DNA of 64,000 nucleotides from NCBI RefSeq assembly GCF_041154455.1, contig NZ_AP028664.1, positions 186,001-250,000 on the forward strand, read 5' to 3'. Each line of letters begins with the position of its first letter. Position 1 is the stretch's first letter. Under the pieces are notes generated by a model. It had not been told where the DNA came from. It saw only the letters and a list, made by a program, of their open reading frames with translations, and did no database searches. The translations under genes were made by a program, and so were the position numbers. The stretch is from Variovorax sp. V213. Lineage in GTDB: Bacteria > Pseudomonadota > Gammaproteobacteria > Burkholderiales > Burkholderiaceae_C. Positions 50,438-59,640 of the stretch are shown one piece after another.

Positions 50438-51448
50438 TCAGGCCTTCAGTTTGAGCAGGTAGATCATCGGCCCGGCCATGGCCAGGTCCAGTTCGAGGAA
50501 ACTCTCGAAATCCTTGCCCGCCATCCAGTACGCATCCCAGTTGTTGCGCTTGATGGTCTTCTGCCACACGTCGGCGGTGGTGGCGCGGTGCACGGCTTCG
50601 AGCAGCACGGCCTTGCGGTCCGCGGGCACCTTCTTGCCGGTGAGCACGCCGCGCCAGTTGGCAAGGTCGGCGTCCACGCCCTGCTCGCGCACCGACGGAA
50701 TGCCGAGGAACGGCCGCTTCGACGACACGCCGATGGCGCGCAGCTTGCCGCTGGCCAGGCTCTCGCTGAATTCGCTGAAGCCCGAAATGCCCGCCACGGC
50801 CTTGCCGGTCGTGAGTGCCTCCACCACCTGGGCGCCGCCGGGGTACGGCTGGTAGACCAGGTTCGCGGTGTTGCCGGCCACGCGCGCCAGCATGCCGGCG
50901 TACATGTGATCCACCCCACCCGCCGAGCCGCCGGCGATGACGGTCTTGGCCGCGTCGGTGCGCAGCTGGGCGATCAGGTCCTTCGGCGTCTTGATGGGCG
51001 AGTCGGCCTTCACCGCCACCACTTCGTAGTCGCTGGTGAGGCGCGCGACGGGCGCGACCTGCGCCATGGTGACGGCCGGCTTCTGCAGGGCCACTGCACC
51101 GACCATGACCATGCCGCTCATCAGCAGCGTGTCGGGATCGGCATCGTATTTTTCGACGTACTTGGCCAGCCCGATGGTGCCGCCCTTGCCGCCGATGTTT
51201 TCGTAGGTCACCTCGCCCGCGGCGCCCGAGGCCAGCAGCGCCGCGCCGAGCGCACGGCCGGTCTGGTCCCAGCCGCCGCCTTCGTTGGCCGGAATGACGA
51301 TGCGCAGCTTGGAAATCAGTTGCGGCTCGGCCGCCCCGGCCGAACGGGGCCACAGAGCGGCATGCCCGGCACCCGCGACGGCGGCCGCGCCCGCCATCCA
51401 TGCGTTGAAATTGCGGCGCGAAAGGCTCGTGGGCAGTGAACGAGGCAT
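50438..51448 (-). CDS. Bug/TctC-type solute-binding protein with Tat signal
   Basis: A 336-residue periplasmic receptor of the Bug family. The N-terminus has a twin-arginine motif (SLSRRNFNAWM) and a hydrophobic stretch ending GAA/E near 40, so it is likely exported folded. The ligand segments are unlike the common Bug pattern (VIPANEGGGWDQTGR instead of PFPPGGGTD), resembling the TctC subgroup proper, which binds citrate or tricarballylate. No TctAB genes are adjacent. The 112-base upstream region contains CCTAC and GTAGG as a short inverted repeat (51507-51524). Confidence 0.88.
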   Translation of the reverse strand: MPRSLPTSLSRRNFNAWMAGAAAVAGAGHAALWPRSAGAAEPQLISKLRIVIPANEGGGWDQTGRALGAALLASGAAGEVTYENIGGKGGTIGLAKYVEKYDADPDTLLMSGMVMVGAVALQKPAVTMAQVAPVARLTSDYEVVAVKADSPIKTPKDLIAQLRTDAAKTVIAGGSAGGVDHMYAGMLARVAGNTANLVYQPYPGGAQVVEALTTGKAVAGISGFSEFSESLASGKLRAIGVSSKRPFLGIPSVREQGVDADLANWRGVLTGKKVPADRKAVLLEAVHRATTADVWQKTIKRNNWDAYWMAGKDFESFLELDLAMAGPMIYLLKLKA

Positions 51449-51560
51449 TTTGTTTCCATTTGTTCAGAACAGTAACTGAATGATGTCCGCGAAATGCGTC
51501 AAGCGCCTACCCTTAAAAGTAGGTGTAAACCCTAGGTCGAGGCCAGGAAAGTGCGAACTA

Positions 51561-53078
51561 TTACTGAAAAGCGACCTCGGCGAAGCTGCGCAGCTTGCGG
51601 CTGTGCAGGCGTGTGGAGCCTTGTTCGCGAAGGATGTCGATGGCCCGCATGCCGATGCGCAGGTGCTGCTCCACGCGTTCGCGGTAGAAGTGATTGGCCA
51701 TGCCGGGCAGCTTGATCTCGCCGTGCAGCGGCTTGTCGCTCACGCACAGCAGCGTGCCGTAGGGCACCCGGAAACGGAAGCCGTTGGCCGCGATGGTGGC
51801 GCTTTCCATGTCGAGCGCCACCGCCCGGCTCTGGCTGAAGCGGCGCTGCGGCTGGTTGCCGGGCAGCAGTTCCCAGTTGCGGTTGTCGGTGCTCGCCACC
51901 GTGCCCGTGCGCATGATCTTCTTCAGGTCGGGCCCTTCGTAGCGCGTGACGTCGGCCACCGCTTTTTCCAGCGCGAGCTGGATTTCCGAGAGCGCCGGAA
52001 TCGGCACCCACAGCGGCAGTTCCTCGTCGAGCACATGGTCCTCGCGCACATAGGCGTGGGCCAGCACGTAGTCGCCGAGCTGCTGCGCGTTGCGAAGGCC
52101 CGCGCAGTGGCCCAGCATCATCCAGGCATGCGGGCGCAGCACGGCGATGTGGTCGGTGATGGTCTTGGCGTTGGCCGGGCCGACGCCGATGTTCACCATG
52201 CTGATGCCGCTGCAGTCCTCGCGCACCAGGTGGTAGGCAGGCATCTGGGGCAGGCGCGGCGGCGCCGTGCCCTGGCTGCCGTCGAGCAGGCCGCCGTAGT
52301 TGGTGCTTGCGCCCGCGGGCAGCCCGCGCCGGCGCGTGATCACGTTGCCGGGCTCGACGAAGGCGACGTACTCGCTTTTTTCGTCGGCCATGGCCTCATG
52401 TCCGAGGCGCACGAACTCGTCGATGTAGAACTGGTAGTTGGTGAACAGCACGAAATTCTGGAACCACTCGGGAGCCGTGCCGGTGTAGTGCCGCAGCCGG
52501 TGCAGCGAGTAATCCACCCGCGCCGCCGTGAAGAGCGAGAGCGGCTGCGCCTCGCCGGCCTGCGCCTCGTAGGTGCCGTTGGCAATGCCGTCGTCCATCA
52601 CGCCCAGATCGGGCAGGTCGAACACGTCGCGCATCAGCGCGCGCCGCTCCTCGCTCATCGTGCCTTCGATGTGGTCGTTCTCGGCGAACGAGAAGTGGAT
52701 GGGAATCGGCTGTGTGCTGGTGCCGACCTCGATGTCGACCTGGTGGTTTTCGAGCAGCAGGCGGAACTGGTCCAGGTAGTAGCGCGAGAAAAGATCCGGC
52801 CGTGTGAGCGTGGTCTCGTAGCGGCCCGGCCCGGCGACGAATCCGTAGCTCAGGCCCGCGTTCGCCGGCGGCGTATGGCGCGACACGGTGTGCGTGTGCA
52901 CCCGCACGAAGGGGTAGCAGGCCCGTACCCGGCCCGGCAGCGCCTCCCCGGCCACGAAACGCAGCATCGACTCCCGCAGGTGCGCCAGGCCAGCCTGGTA
53001 GATCGACTTGACCTGTTCGAGAGCGGCGGCGGCGTCGGTGAAGCGGGCGGGAGCGACGAAAGTGGGCATGTAGGGCAT
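51561..53078 (-). CDS. amn: AMP nucleosidase
   Basis: Cytoplasmic enzyme that splits AMP into adenine and ribose 5-phosphate, about 505 residues (E. coli 484). The N-terminal AMP-nucleosidase domain has FVRVHTHTVSRHTPP and the C-terminal nucleoside-phosphorylase-like domain has MVNIGVGPANAKTITDH, MMLGHCAGLRN and ALDMESATIAANGFRF, the last holding the catalytic acid. I chose the ATG at 53078; a TTG at 53093 in frame lies inside a palindrome. Length and motif order fit the family. Confidence 0.93.
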   Translation of the reverse strand: MPYMPTFVAPARFTDAAAALEQVKSIYQAGLAHLRESMLRFVAGEALPGRVRACYPFVRVHTHTVSRHTPPANAGLSYGFVAGPGRYETTLTRPDLFSRYYLDQFRLLLENHQVDIEVGTSTQPIPIHFSFAENDHIEGTMSEERRALMRDVFDLPDLGVMDDGIANGTYEAQAGEAQPLSLFTAARVDYSLHRLRHYTGTAPEWFQNFVLFTNYQFYIDEFVRLGHEAMADEKSEYVAFVEPGNVITRRRGLPAGASTNYGGLLDGSQGTAPPRLPQMPAYHLVREDCSGISMVNIGVGPANAKTITDHIAVLRPHAWMMLGHCAGLRNAQQLGDYVLAHAYVREDHVLDEELPLWVPIPALSEIQLALEKAVADVTRYEGPDLKKIMRTGTVASTDNRNWELLPGNQPQRRFSQSRAVALDMESATIAANGFRFRVPYGTLLCVSDKPLHGEIKLPGMANHFYRERVEQHLRIGMRAIDILREQGSTRLHSRKLRSFAEVAFQ

Positions 53079-53080
53079 GA

Positions 53081-53098
53081 CGGCATTGTGCAATGCCG
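53081..53098. promoter_or_regulatory. Palindrome immediately before amn
   Basis: CGGCATTG-TG-CAATGCCG is an 8-base perfect inverted repeat ending three bases upstream of the amn ATG (read on the minus strand). It would cover the ribosome-binding region, so it could act as a translational hairpin or operator. Confidence 0.5.
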
Positions 53099-53109
53099 CC
53101 GCGGCCAGA

Positions 53110-54009
53110 TCAGCTGATATCGCCGCGCAGGTATTCGCGCAGCAACGAGCCCGCCATGGCCGCCTCGCGCTGCAGTATCAGCTGCATCTTGCGCAGCACC
53201 ATGTCGCAGTAGAGGTCCGGATGCGCTTCGCGCCACTGGGGGTCCTTGGTTCGGACCGCGTCGTCGCCGAATTCGCCCTTCATCTGCTCCATCACCAGCC
53301 GGTATTCGGTCTGGAGCGCCTGCAGTTCGACGTGGGGGTCGCTGCGAACAGGGTCGTTGCGCATGCCCGCCGAGGCGGAAGCGTAGACATCCGCGACCGC
53401 CTTCATGAAGGCGGTGTTGCCCGCGTCGCTCAGCACTGGCTCGGAAAGTGGATGTGGCACGCCCCGGACGGGGTAAAGAGTGCGAACGCACTTCTGCGGA
53501 TCGGACGCCTTCATCTGCTGCAGCACGTCGCGCATGAGGTGGGCCCACATTACGGCCGTGGCCTGGTCGACGAAGCCCAGCCGCTCGCGAACCAGCGTGG
53601 CGAACAGGGGGCGAATGCGTACGAAGGCGTCCCCGAGCTTCACCCCGCTGCCGACTTCGCTGCCCAGCGCCGCCTGTACCTTGGCCGCATCGCTCGGTGC
53701 GTATTTCCGGATGGCTTCGTACGCGGGGTTCGCGCTCAGCTGTTCCCGGACCTTGATCTCGGGATTGATGCGCGACTGAACCGACGGCAAGCGGCTGATG
53801 CCCCACGTCGCGGCCGCGAAGATGGCAAGGAACAACAGGAACTGCCGCACCAGGCTGCCGTCCTCCGGCGACTGGTCGCGGTTCGAGACGCCCACGACAA
53901 CGCCGGCAATCACTGCGCATACGGGCAACAGCAGCAGCACGACGGCGTAGCTCAGCCACAGGCCGGCTTGCTGGCCGGCAGGGATTGCGAACATGCTGTT
54001 GCCGCTCAT
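53110..54009 (-). CDS. Hypothetical membrane protein
   Basis: A 299-residue protein with two membrane helices at about residues 14-38 and 55-72, followed by a large soluble domain. The soluble part has QLSANPAYEAIRKYAPSDAA and a conserved-looking stretch with Cys in QKCVRTLYPVRG. I recognise no family. It lies 19 bases after the other unknown membrane protein, in the same direction, so the two form a pair. Confidence 0.68.
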   Translation of the reverse strand: MSGNSMFAIPAGQQAGLWLSYAVVLLLLPVCAVIAGVVVGVSNRDQSPEDGSLVRQFLLFLAIFAAATWGISRLPSVQSRINPEIKVREQLSANPAYEAIRKYAPSDAAKVQAALGSEVGSGVKLGDAFVRIRPLFATLVRERLGFVDQATAVMWAHLMRDVLQQMKASDPQKCVRTLYPVRGVPHPLSEPVLSDAGNTAFMKAVADVYASASAGMRNDPVRSDPHVELQALQTEYRLVMEQMKGEFGDDAVRTKDPQWREAHPDLYCDMVLRKMQLILQREAAMAGSLLREYLRGDIS

Positions 54010-54028
54010 CGTGGGTCCCCGGCTTTCT

Positions 54029-55045
54029 TCACGATGCCTTGGCGCCAAGCAGGCCCACGCGCCAGCCGGCGTCGCGCAGCAACCGGTTGGTCCTTGCACT
54101 CAGGTAGACCAGGGCTATCAGGTTCACCAGGGGAACGAAGGCCAGCACCATGAACAAGATCTTGCCCGAGGTGCCGAGGCCCAGCCCGGAGCAGATGCGC
54201 ACGATGCCGAACAGGCTCACCGCCGCCGTGGCGATGTACAGCGCCGAAGCAATCAGCGGCGGGATCGATCCTCCCCGTGCGGCTGCCGACAGCACGAAGT
54301 TCGCGATGAGGCAGTAGATGACCAACTTCTGCCCGCTCGCAACGAGCGATAGTGGCAGCTCCTGTTCGTCGTGCAGATCGGCAGCTTCCCGGGCCGGCTG
54401 GCGGGCCCCAGGCCGGCCGCGGCCTTCTGTCGCGGTTGCAGCCGCCGGTGTCCCCGTGGGCAGGGCGCCAAGAACTTCCCAGCCGCGCGAGCTGAATATG
54501 TACAGAAAGCTCGACACCCGGTGCTCCCCTGCCGCATCGTGCAGGCGTGAGGCCATGCGCGAGAGCTCCTCAGTCGCGGCGCTGTCGCCGGCATCCGCGA
54601 AGAACAGGCTGCCGCGCCGCGGTATCGCTGCGACCACGCCCCTTGGAAAGGCCTGCAGCTGGGTGCGCCAGAAGCCGCGATCCAACAGGTAGCTGGCATC
54701 CGTGTCTGCGTCGCCGCGGCCCGTGAACTGGTAGACGCCCTGGCCGAACAGCGCATGCTTGGGCGCGCCGCGCGCGCGGCGCGAGTTCACGGTGACCTGC
54801 GTCATCGCGAGTTGAGGTGTCAGGTTCAGGCGTTGCAGGTCGGCCTCCTTGGCGACCGCATTGGTGCCGTCGGACGCCGTGAACATGAAGCGCAGCTGCA
54901 AGTCGCCCAGGTAGTCGTATACCGCCGGTGGGTTGCCGCCTTCGACGGCCGGCGCACTCAGTTGCTCGATGCGCTGCTCGCTTGCCTTGCCGCGCTGGAA
55001 CGCGACGGACAGGTTCTCGCGCAGGCGAAGGGCGGAGACGCTCAT
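54029..55045 (-). CDS. Hypothetical membrane protein with soluble N-terminal domain
   Basis: A 338-residue protein. Residues 1-215 are soluble, with LRLRENLSVAFQRGKASEQR and QVTVNSRRARGAPK, and contain a charged linker near 205-225; three or four membrane helices follow at about 232-250, 257-276, 283-300 and 300-320. The C-terminus is cytoplasmic (SARTNRLLRDAGWRVG). Unknown family. Upstream of the preceding unknown protein in the same direction; both may form one membrane complex. Confidence 0.68.
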   Translation of the reverse strand: MSVSALRLRENLSVAFQRGKASEQRIEQLSAPAVEGGNPPAVYDYLGDLQLRFMFTASDGTNAVAKEADLQRLNLTPQLAMTQVTVNSRRARGAPKHALFGQGVYQFTGRGDADTDASYLLDRGFWRTQLQAFPRGVVAAIPRRGSLFFADAGDSAATEELSRMASRLHDAAGEHRVSSFLYIFSSRGWEVLGALPTGTPAAATATEGRGRPGARQPAREAADLHDEQELPLSLVASGQKLVIYCLIANFVLSAAARGGSIPPLIASALYIATAAVSLFGIVRICSGLGLGTSGKILFMVLAFVPLVNLIALVYLSARTNRLLRDAGWRVGLLGAKAS

Positions 55046-55155
55046 GGCAGAAACTCTGGGGTAGGGGGTGGAGAACGATGGGCCGCGCGCATTGTGCCCG
55101 GCTTCAGACCGTTAACCTCGACAGCTTTCCATCAACAACCGACAAAGGTGAAGCA

Positions 55156-56064
55156 ATGAAAGTCGCAGTCATGGGCGCCGGCGCAGTCGGTTGCTACTAC
55201 GGCGCCATGCTGGCGCGCGCGGGCCACGAGGTGGTGCTGATCGGCAGGCCCTCGCATGTGGAGGCCATGCGCGCCAACGGGCTGCGGCTGGAGACCAAAA
55301 CCTTCGATGAGCACGTGCGGCTCGGCGCGAGCACCGAAGCCAGCGCGGTGCAGGCCGCCGACCTGGTGCTGTTCTGCGTGAAGTCCACCGACACCGAGTC
55401 GGCCGCGGCGCAGATCAAGCCGCATCTCTCGCCCGATGCGCTGGTGCTCACGCTGCAGAACGGCGTCGACAACGACGAGCGCGTTCGCTCGGTGCTGCCG
55501 TCCAACGACGTGGCCGCCGCCGTGGTCTACGTGGCCACCGAGATGGCCGGGCCGGGCCATGTGAAGCACCATGGCCGCGGCGAACTGGTGATCGCACCTT
55601 CACGCGCGAGCGGGCAGGTCGCGCAACACCTGGCCGCTGCCGGCGTGCCCACGCAAATCTCCGACAACGTGCGCGGCTCGCTCTGGGCCAAGCTGGTGCT
55701 GAACTGCGCCTACAACGCGCTCTCGGCCATCACCCAGTTGCCCTATGGCGAGTTGGTGAAGGGCCAGGGCGTTGCCGAAGTCATCCGCGACGTGGTGGCC
55801 GAATGCCTTGCCGTCGCCAAAGCCGAAGGCGTCGCCATACCCGGCGACACCGGCGCCGCCGTGCGCGGCATTGCGCAGACAATGCCCTCGCAGTACTCAT
55901 CGACCGCACAAGACCTCGCGCGCGGCAAGACCAGCGAGATCGACCATCTCAACGGCTTCGTGGTGCGCCGCGGCGAGGCGCTCGGTGTGTCCACGCCCGC
56001 CAACCGCGTGCTGCTCGTCCTGGTGAAGCTGCTCGAAGGCAAGCAGCAGAAGGCCGGCCTCTAG
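55156..56064 (+). CDS. panE: 2-dehydropantoate 2-reductase (ketopantoate reductase)
   Basis: NADPH-dependent reductase of the pantothenate pathway or a related ketoacid reductase, 302 residues. The nucleotide-binding start is VAVMGAGAVGCYYGAMLARAG; a catalytic Lys is in LWAKLVLNCAYNALSAI; a late SEIDHLNGFVVRRGEAL segment has the conserved Glu. The ATG at 55156 has AAAGGTGAAGCA before it. Several paralogues exist in this bacterial group, so a different 2-oxo acid cannot be excluded. Its stop shares CTAG with the convergent gor stop. Confidence 0.88.
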   Translation: MKVAVMGAGAVGCYYGAMLARAGHEVVLIGRPSHVEAMRANGLRLETKTFDEHVRLGASTEASAVQAADLVLFCVKSTDTESAAAQIKPHLSPDALVLTLQNGVDNDERVRSVLPSNDVAAAVVYVATEMAGPGHVKHHGRGELVIAPSRASGQVAQHLAAAGVPTQISDNVRGSLWAKLVLNCAYNALSAITQLPYGELVKGQGVAEVIRDVVAECLAVAKAEGVAIPGDTGAAVRGIAQTMPSQYSSTAQDLARGKTSEIDHLNGFVVRRGEALGVSTPANRVLLVLVKLLEGKQQKAGL

Positions 56065-57419
56065 CCCGGCATCGGTTCGCGCATCGTCACGAACTCTTCG
56101 GCGGCGGTCGGGTGGATGCCCACGGTGCTGTCGAACAGCGCCTTGGTCGCGCCCGCACGCATGGCCACGGCAAAGCCCTGCACGATCTCGCCCGCGTCGG
56201 CGCCCACCATATGGAGGCCGACCACGCGGTCTGTGGCCTTCTGCACCACCAGCTTCATGAAGGTGCGTTCGCTGCGGCCCGAGAGCGTGTGGCGCAGCGA
56301 CTTGAATTCGCTGGAGAACACCGTGACATCGCCGAACCTGGCGCGCGCGTCGATCTCCGTGTAGCCGCAGGTGCCGATGTTCGGATGCGTGAACACCGCC
56401 GTCGGGATGTATTCGTAGTCGAGTGCGCGCTTGCCTTGGCCGAACAGGGCATCGACCACCACCATGGCCTCGGCCAGCGCCACCGGCGTGAGCTGCACGC
56501 GGGTGGAAACGTCGCCCACCGCATAGATCGACGGCACCGAACTGCGGTAATTCGCATCGACCGCGATCGCGCCGCGCTCGTCGAGCGCCACGCCCGCGGC
56601 CTCCAGGCCGAGGCCCTGCGTGTTGGGCACGCGGCCGGTGGCAAAAAGGACCGTGTCGGCTTCGATCTGCTGCCCGCGCGCGAGCGTGACGACGAGCCCG
56701 TGCGGCCCGCGCGCGATCGACGTCGCCTCGATGTTGAGCCGCACGTCGACGCCCGCCTTGCCCATTTCGTGCGCCAGGAACTGCCGCACGTCGTCGTCGA
56801 AACCGGTGAGCAGATGCGCACGGCGATGCAGCTGCGTCACCTTGGCGCCCAGGCCGTTGAAGATCGACGCAAACTCGCAGGCGATGTAGCCGCCGCCCAC
56901 CACCAGCAGGCGTTTCGGAAAAGGACTGAGATCGAACATCGCGTCGGAGCTCACGATGTGCTCTCGCCCCGGAATCTCCGGCACGAAGGGCGTGCCACCG
57001 GTGGCCACCAGCAGGTGGCGGGCCGTGTGGCGCCGGCCGTCGATTTCGACCGTGTGGGCGTCGACCAGCTGCGCCCAGCCCGTGAGCAGCTTGACGCCGG
57101 AATTTTTCAGCAGCGAGGCATACACACCGTTGAGCCGCGCGATTTCCTTGGCGCGCTGCGTCTTGAGGTAGGCCCAGTCGAACTGCGGCGCTTCCGGCAG
57201 CTTCCAGCCGTAGCCTGCGGATTCCTCGAAGGATTCGGCATAGCCGGCTGCGTAGCTGTAGAGCTTTTTGGGAATGCAGCCCACGTTGACGCAGGTGCCG
57301 CCGAGTTCGGCCGCCTCGGCCAATCCCACGCGCGCGCCCTGCTGAGCCGCCATCCGCGCGGCCCGGACGCCGCCGCTGCCGCCGCCGATGACGAAAAGAT
57401 CGAAGTCGAATGTGCGCAT
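56061..57419 (-). CDS. gor: Glutathione-disulfide reductase
   Basis: Flavoprotein disulfide reductase, 452 residues, that restores glutathione with NADPH. FAD-binding GGGSGGVRAARMAA near the start, redox disulfide GGTCVNVGCIPKK (Cys43 and Cys48), NADPH-binding VVGGGYIACEFASIFNGLGA, and C-terminal GIHPTAAEEFVTMR with the catalytic His and Glu. The ATG at 57419 is well placed; the open frame further upstream is not coding. It overlaps the convergent panE by four bases at a shared CTAG. Confidence 0.94.
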   Translation of the reverse strand: MRTFDFDLFVIGGGSGGVRAARMAAQQGARVGLAEAAELGGTCVNVGCIPKKLYSYAAGYAESFEESAGYGWKLPEAPQFDWAYLKTQRAKEIARLNGVYASLLKNSGVKLLTGWAQLVDAHTVEIDGRRHTARHLLVATGGTPFVPEIPGREHIVSSDAMFDLSPFPKRLLVVGGGYIACEFASIFNGLGAKVTQLHRRAHLLTGFDDDVRQFLAHEMGKAGVDVRLNIEATSIARGPHGLVVTLARGQQIEADTVLFATGRVPNTQGLGLEAAGVALDERGAIAVDANYRSSVPSIYAVGDVSTRVQLTPVALAEAMVVVDALFGQGKRALDYEYIPTAVFTHPNIGTCGYTEIDARARFGDVTVFSSEFKSLRHTLSGRSERTFMKLVVQKATDRVVGLHMVGADAGEIVQGFAVAMRAGATKALFDSTVGIHPTAAEEFVTMREPMPG

Positions 57420-57519
57420 GGAAAAGACTCTCCTTGGCGGCGACTGTAGCCGCCGTCCGGAGGCGCCGGTGTTGGCGGGGCTTGCGCGCGTTTGCGACGC
57501 AGCGCCGCGCGACCGGCCT

Positions 57520-59502
57520 TCAGCGCTGCTGGTCGGGAGAGGTCCAGAGCCGGCGGCGGTCGTCGCCAGAGTGTTGGCCCGGTTGGGCCGGGGGTTGAGG
57601 CTGGGCCTGAGGCTGTTGGGCTTGAGGTGGCGGCGCGAAGCCGCGTTGCTGTTGCATCGCGCGCACCTGCGCTTCCTGGGCCTGGCGCTGGGCCTGCTGT
57701 TGTGCCTGGAGCTGCTGCTGCGCCTGGGCGGCGCGTTGCTGTGCCTCTTGCTGCTGGCGCAGCATCTGTTGCTGGGCCAGGGCCTGCTGCTGCGCCGCTC
57801 GCTGTTGCTGCTGCAACTGCTGCTGGGCTTGTGCCTGCGCCTGGGCTGCCGCGCGCTGCTGCATCTCCTGCTGCTGCCGCTGCGCCTGCTGTTGCTGTTG
57901 CTGTTGCTGTTGCTGGAGCTGCATCTGCTGGTGCTGCTGGTGCTGCTGGCGTTGTTGCCACGGGTCCGGCGCGCCGCGTTGCGGCCCCTCCTGCTGCTGG
58001 CGCAAGCCCTGCTGGCGCTGCCATTCCATTTGCTGCTGTTGCTGCAGCTGCTGGGAGGGCTGCCCCTGCAATGCGCGCTGCTGCGCCTGCTGCATCTGCC
58101 GGGCCTGCCGCGCCTGCTCGTACTGCAGTTCCTGCTGCTGGCGCGCCACCGGCGGGCTGGGCGGCAGCACGGCCGCGGGCCGGCCGAAGCCGCTGCCAAA
58201 GTTGTGCACGGGAACACCCGGCGCCGGCGCCACCGGCACGCGCGCAAAGCGGTCGTCCGGCACCCGCACCAGGTCGCGCCGGCCGAAGGGGCCGCGGCCG
58301 AAGCGGTCGGCCGGCAGCACGGTCACGGCGCCCGGCATCCGCTGGTTGGCATAGAAGTCGTTGCGCAGCTCGGCCTGCCGGTTCCGGTAGGCCGCCATGC
58401 GGTTCACCTGGTCCATGTAGCGCTGGCTCGCGCGGTAGCCGGGCCGCCATGGCTCGCCGGGCGCCAGCGGGAACCAGCCCACGCCGCTGCGGCCATCGCC
58501 GATCTGCAGGGTGGCGTTCGCACCGCCGCCCACGAAGCCGACCAGCGCCGGCGAATACACCGGCCGCGCCGTGGGCTGCCCCGGCACCCAGGCCCAGCGC
58601 GGACCCACGCGGGCCCAGCGGCCATAGTGGAAAGGCGCAAAGCCCCATGGCGCGGCGTCGACCCAGGTCAGGCCCCAGGGCGCTATGTTCACCCACTGGC
58701 CGTCGCGGTAGGGTGCCCAGTCGGCGTCCACGTTGCGCGGAAACCAGACGTCGCCGTACGTGGGGTCGCTTTGCCAGTCGCCGTAGATGTCGAGCTGCTG
58801 GTAGCCGACGACTTCGCGCGACACGTAGCGGGCGGAAATCGACTGGTCCTCGATGCGATTGCGTTCCGCCACCCAGGCGTCGAAGCGGCCGTTCTGCCCC
58901 GGCGCGCCGCCCACCGCGGCCAGGTTGCGGCCCCCTACCGTGAGCTGCTGCCGTGCGCCCAGCGATTGCGATTCGCCGTTCTCGCCATGGAGCGTGACGC
59001 GGCCCGAGGCCACCGCGATCCATGTGGTGTCGGCGGCCGGGTCGGCCGCAATGCGGTATTCGCCGGGTGCGTCGATCACCACGGCAAGGTTGCCGGTGTC
59101 GACCTCGACGCGCTGGCCCGAAAGGTCGTCGCGCACGCGCAACTGCAGGTTGCCCTGGTTCGCGGTGAGGCGCACGGTGTCGTCGTCCAGCTCGGAGAAC
59201 TCGACATGCGTTTGCCCGTCCATGCGCAGCGTCGCCGAGCCGATGTGCACTTCGGCGCGTGCATTGCGGTCGGTCCAGAGCCGGTCGCCGGTGGTGATGG
59301 GGCGATTGGGTTGCGCGTCGTACCAGCTGTCTTCGCCGGCCGGCGCGAAGCTGACTGCGCCCTCCTGCAGGTTCAGGCGTGCCACGCGGCCCGGCGGGTC
59401 TTGTTGTGCGCTCGCCGCGGCGCCGAGGCACAGCAGCGCCAGGCCGAGCAGCCACCGGTGCAGCGGCCGGGGAGGAAAGATGGAAAAGGCGGGGCGTTTC
59501 AT
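57520..59502 (-). CDS. FecR/DUF6600-like secreted protein with glutamine-rich tail
   Basis: A 660-residue exported protein. Residues 1-33 are a signal peptide (AASAQ/Q). Residues 38-170 look like a FecR-type beta domain (VARLNLQEGAVSFAPAGEDS, then WTDRNARAEVHIGSATLRMD). Residues 230-330 form a Trp-rich region (DWAPYRDGQWVNIAPWGLTW, FHYGRWARVGPRWAWVPG) typical of DUF6600. The last 190 residues are Gln-rich with a run of ten Gln. ATG 59502 has AGAGACAAACC upstream. It probably acts at the cell surface or periplasm; function unknown. Confidence 0.85.
   Translation of the reverse strand: MKRPAFSIFPPRPLHRWLLGLALLCLGAAASAQQDPPGRVARLNLQEGAVSFAPAGEDSWYDAQPNRPITTGDRLWTDRNARAEVHIGSATLRMDGQTHVEFSELDDDTVRLTANQGNLQLRVRDDLSGQRVEVDTGNLAVVIDAPGEYRIAADPAADTTWIAVASGRVTLHGENGESQSLGARQQLTVGGRNLAAVGGAPGQNGRFDAWVAERNRIEDQSISARYVSREVVGYQQLDIYGDWQSDPTYGDVWFPRNVDADWAPYRDGQWVNIAPWGLTWVDAAPWGFAPFHYGRWARVGPRWAWVPGQPTARPVYSPALVGFVGGGANATLQIGDGRSGVGWFPLAPGEPWRPGYRASQRYMDQVNRMAAYRNRQAELRNDFYANQRMPGAVTVLPADRFGRGPFGRRDLVRVPDDRFARVPVAPAPGVPVHNFGSGFGRPAAVLPPSPPVARQQQELQYEQARQARQMQQAQQRALQGQPSQQLQQQQQMEWQRQQGLRQQQEGPQRGAPDPWQQRQQHQQHQQMQLQQQQQQQQQQAQRQQQEMQQRAAAQAQAQAQQQLQQQQRAAQQQALAQQQMLRQQQEAQQRAAQAQQQLQAQQQAQRQAQEAQVRAMQQQRGFAPPPQAQQPQAQPQPPAQPGQHSGDDRRRLWTSPDQQR
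57590..58150. repeat. CTG/TTG-rich low-complexity DNA coding for the Gln tail
   Basis: On the plus strand this stretch is almost only CTG and TTG triplets with GCG/GGC variants; on the minus strand it encodes Gln with interspersed Ala, Arg and Met. The densest part is 57889-57935. Such triplet tracts change length easily by slippage. Long open frames on the plus strand here are artefacts of this composition. Confidence 0.8.
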
Positions 59503-59640
59503 GGTTTGTCTCTGGTTCGCGGGACCGGATGAAAGCAATGGATATGTAACGCGCGAGAATCCGCTGCCGCTGTCAGCGCAGGTCCCCTGCTTGGTGAAGC
59601 GCAGGCACATTCGGCAACCGCTTGTAATGAGGGACCCTGT

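Noticed and set aside
57388..59532. Long open frame on the plus strand (Leu-rich, 714 codons) opposite the Q-rich protein gene.
   Set aside because: Caused by CTG/TTG triplet repeats read in the other direction; Leu-only content, no domain, and the minus-strand gene has a signal peptide and clear beta and Trp-rich domains.
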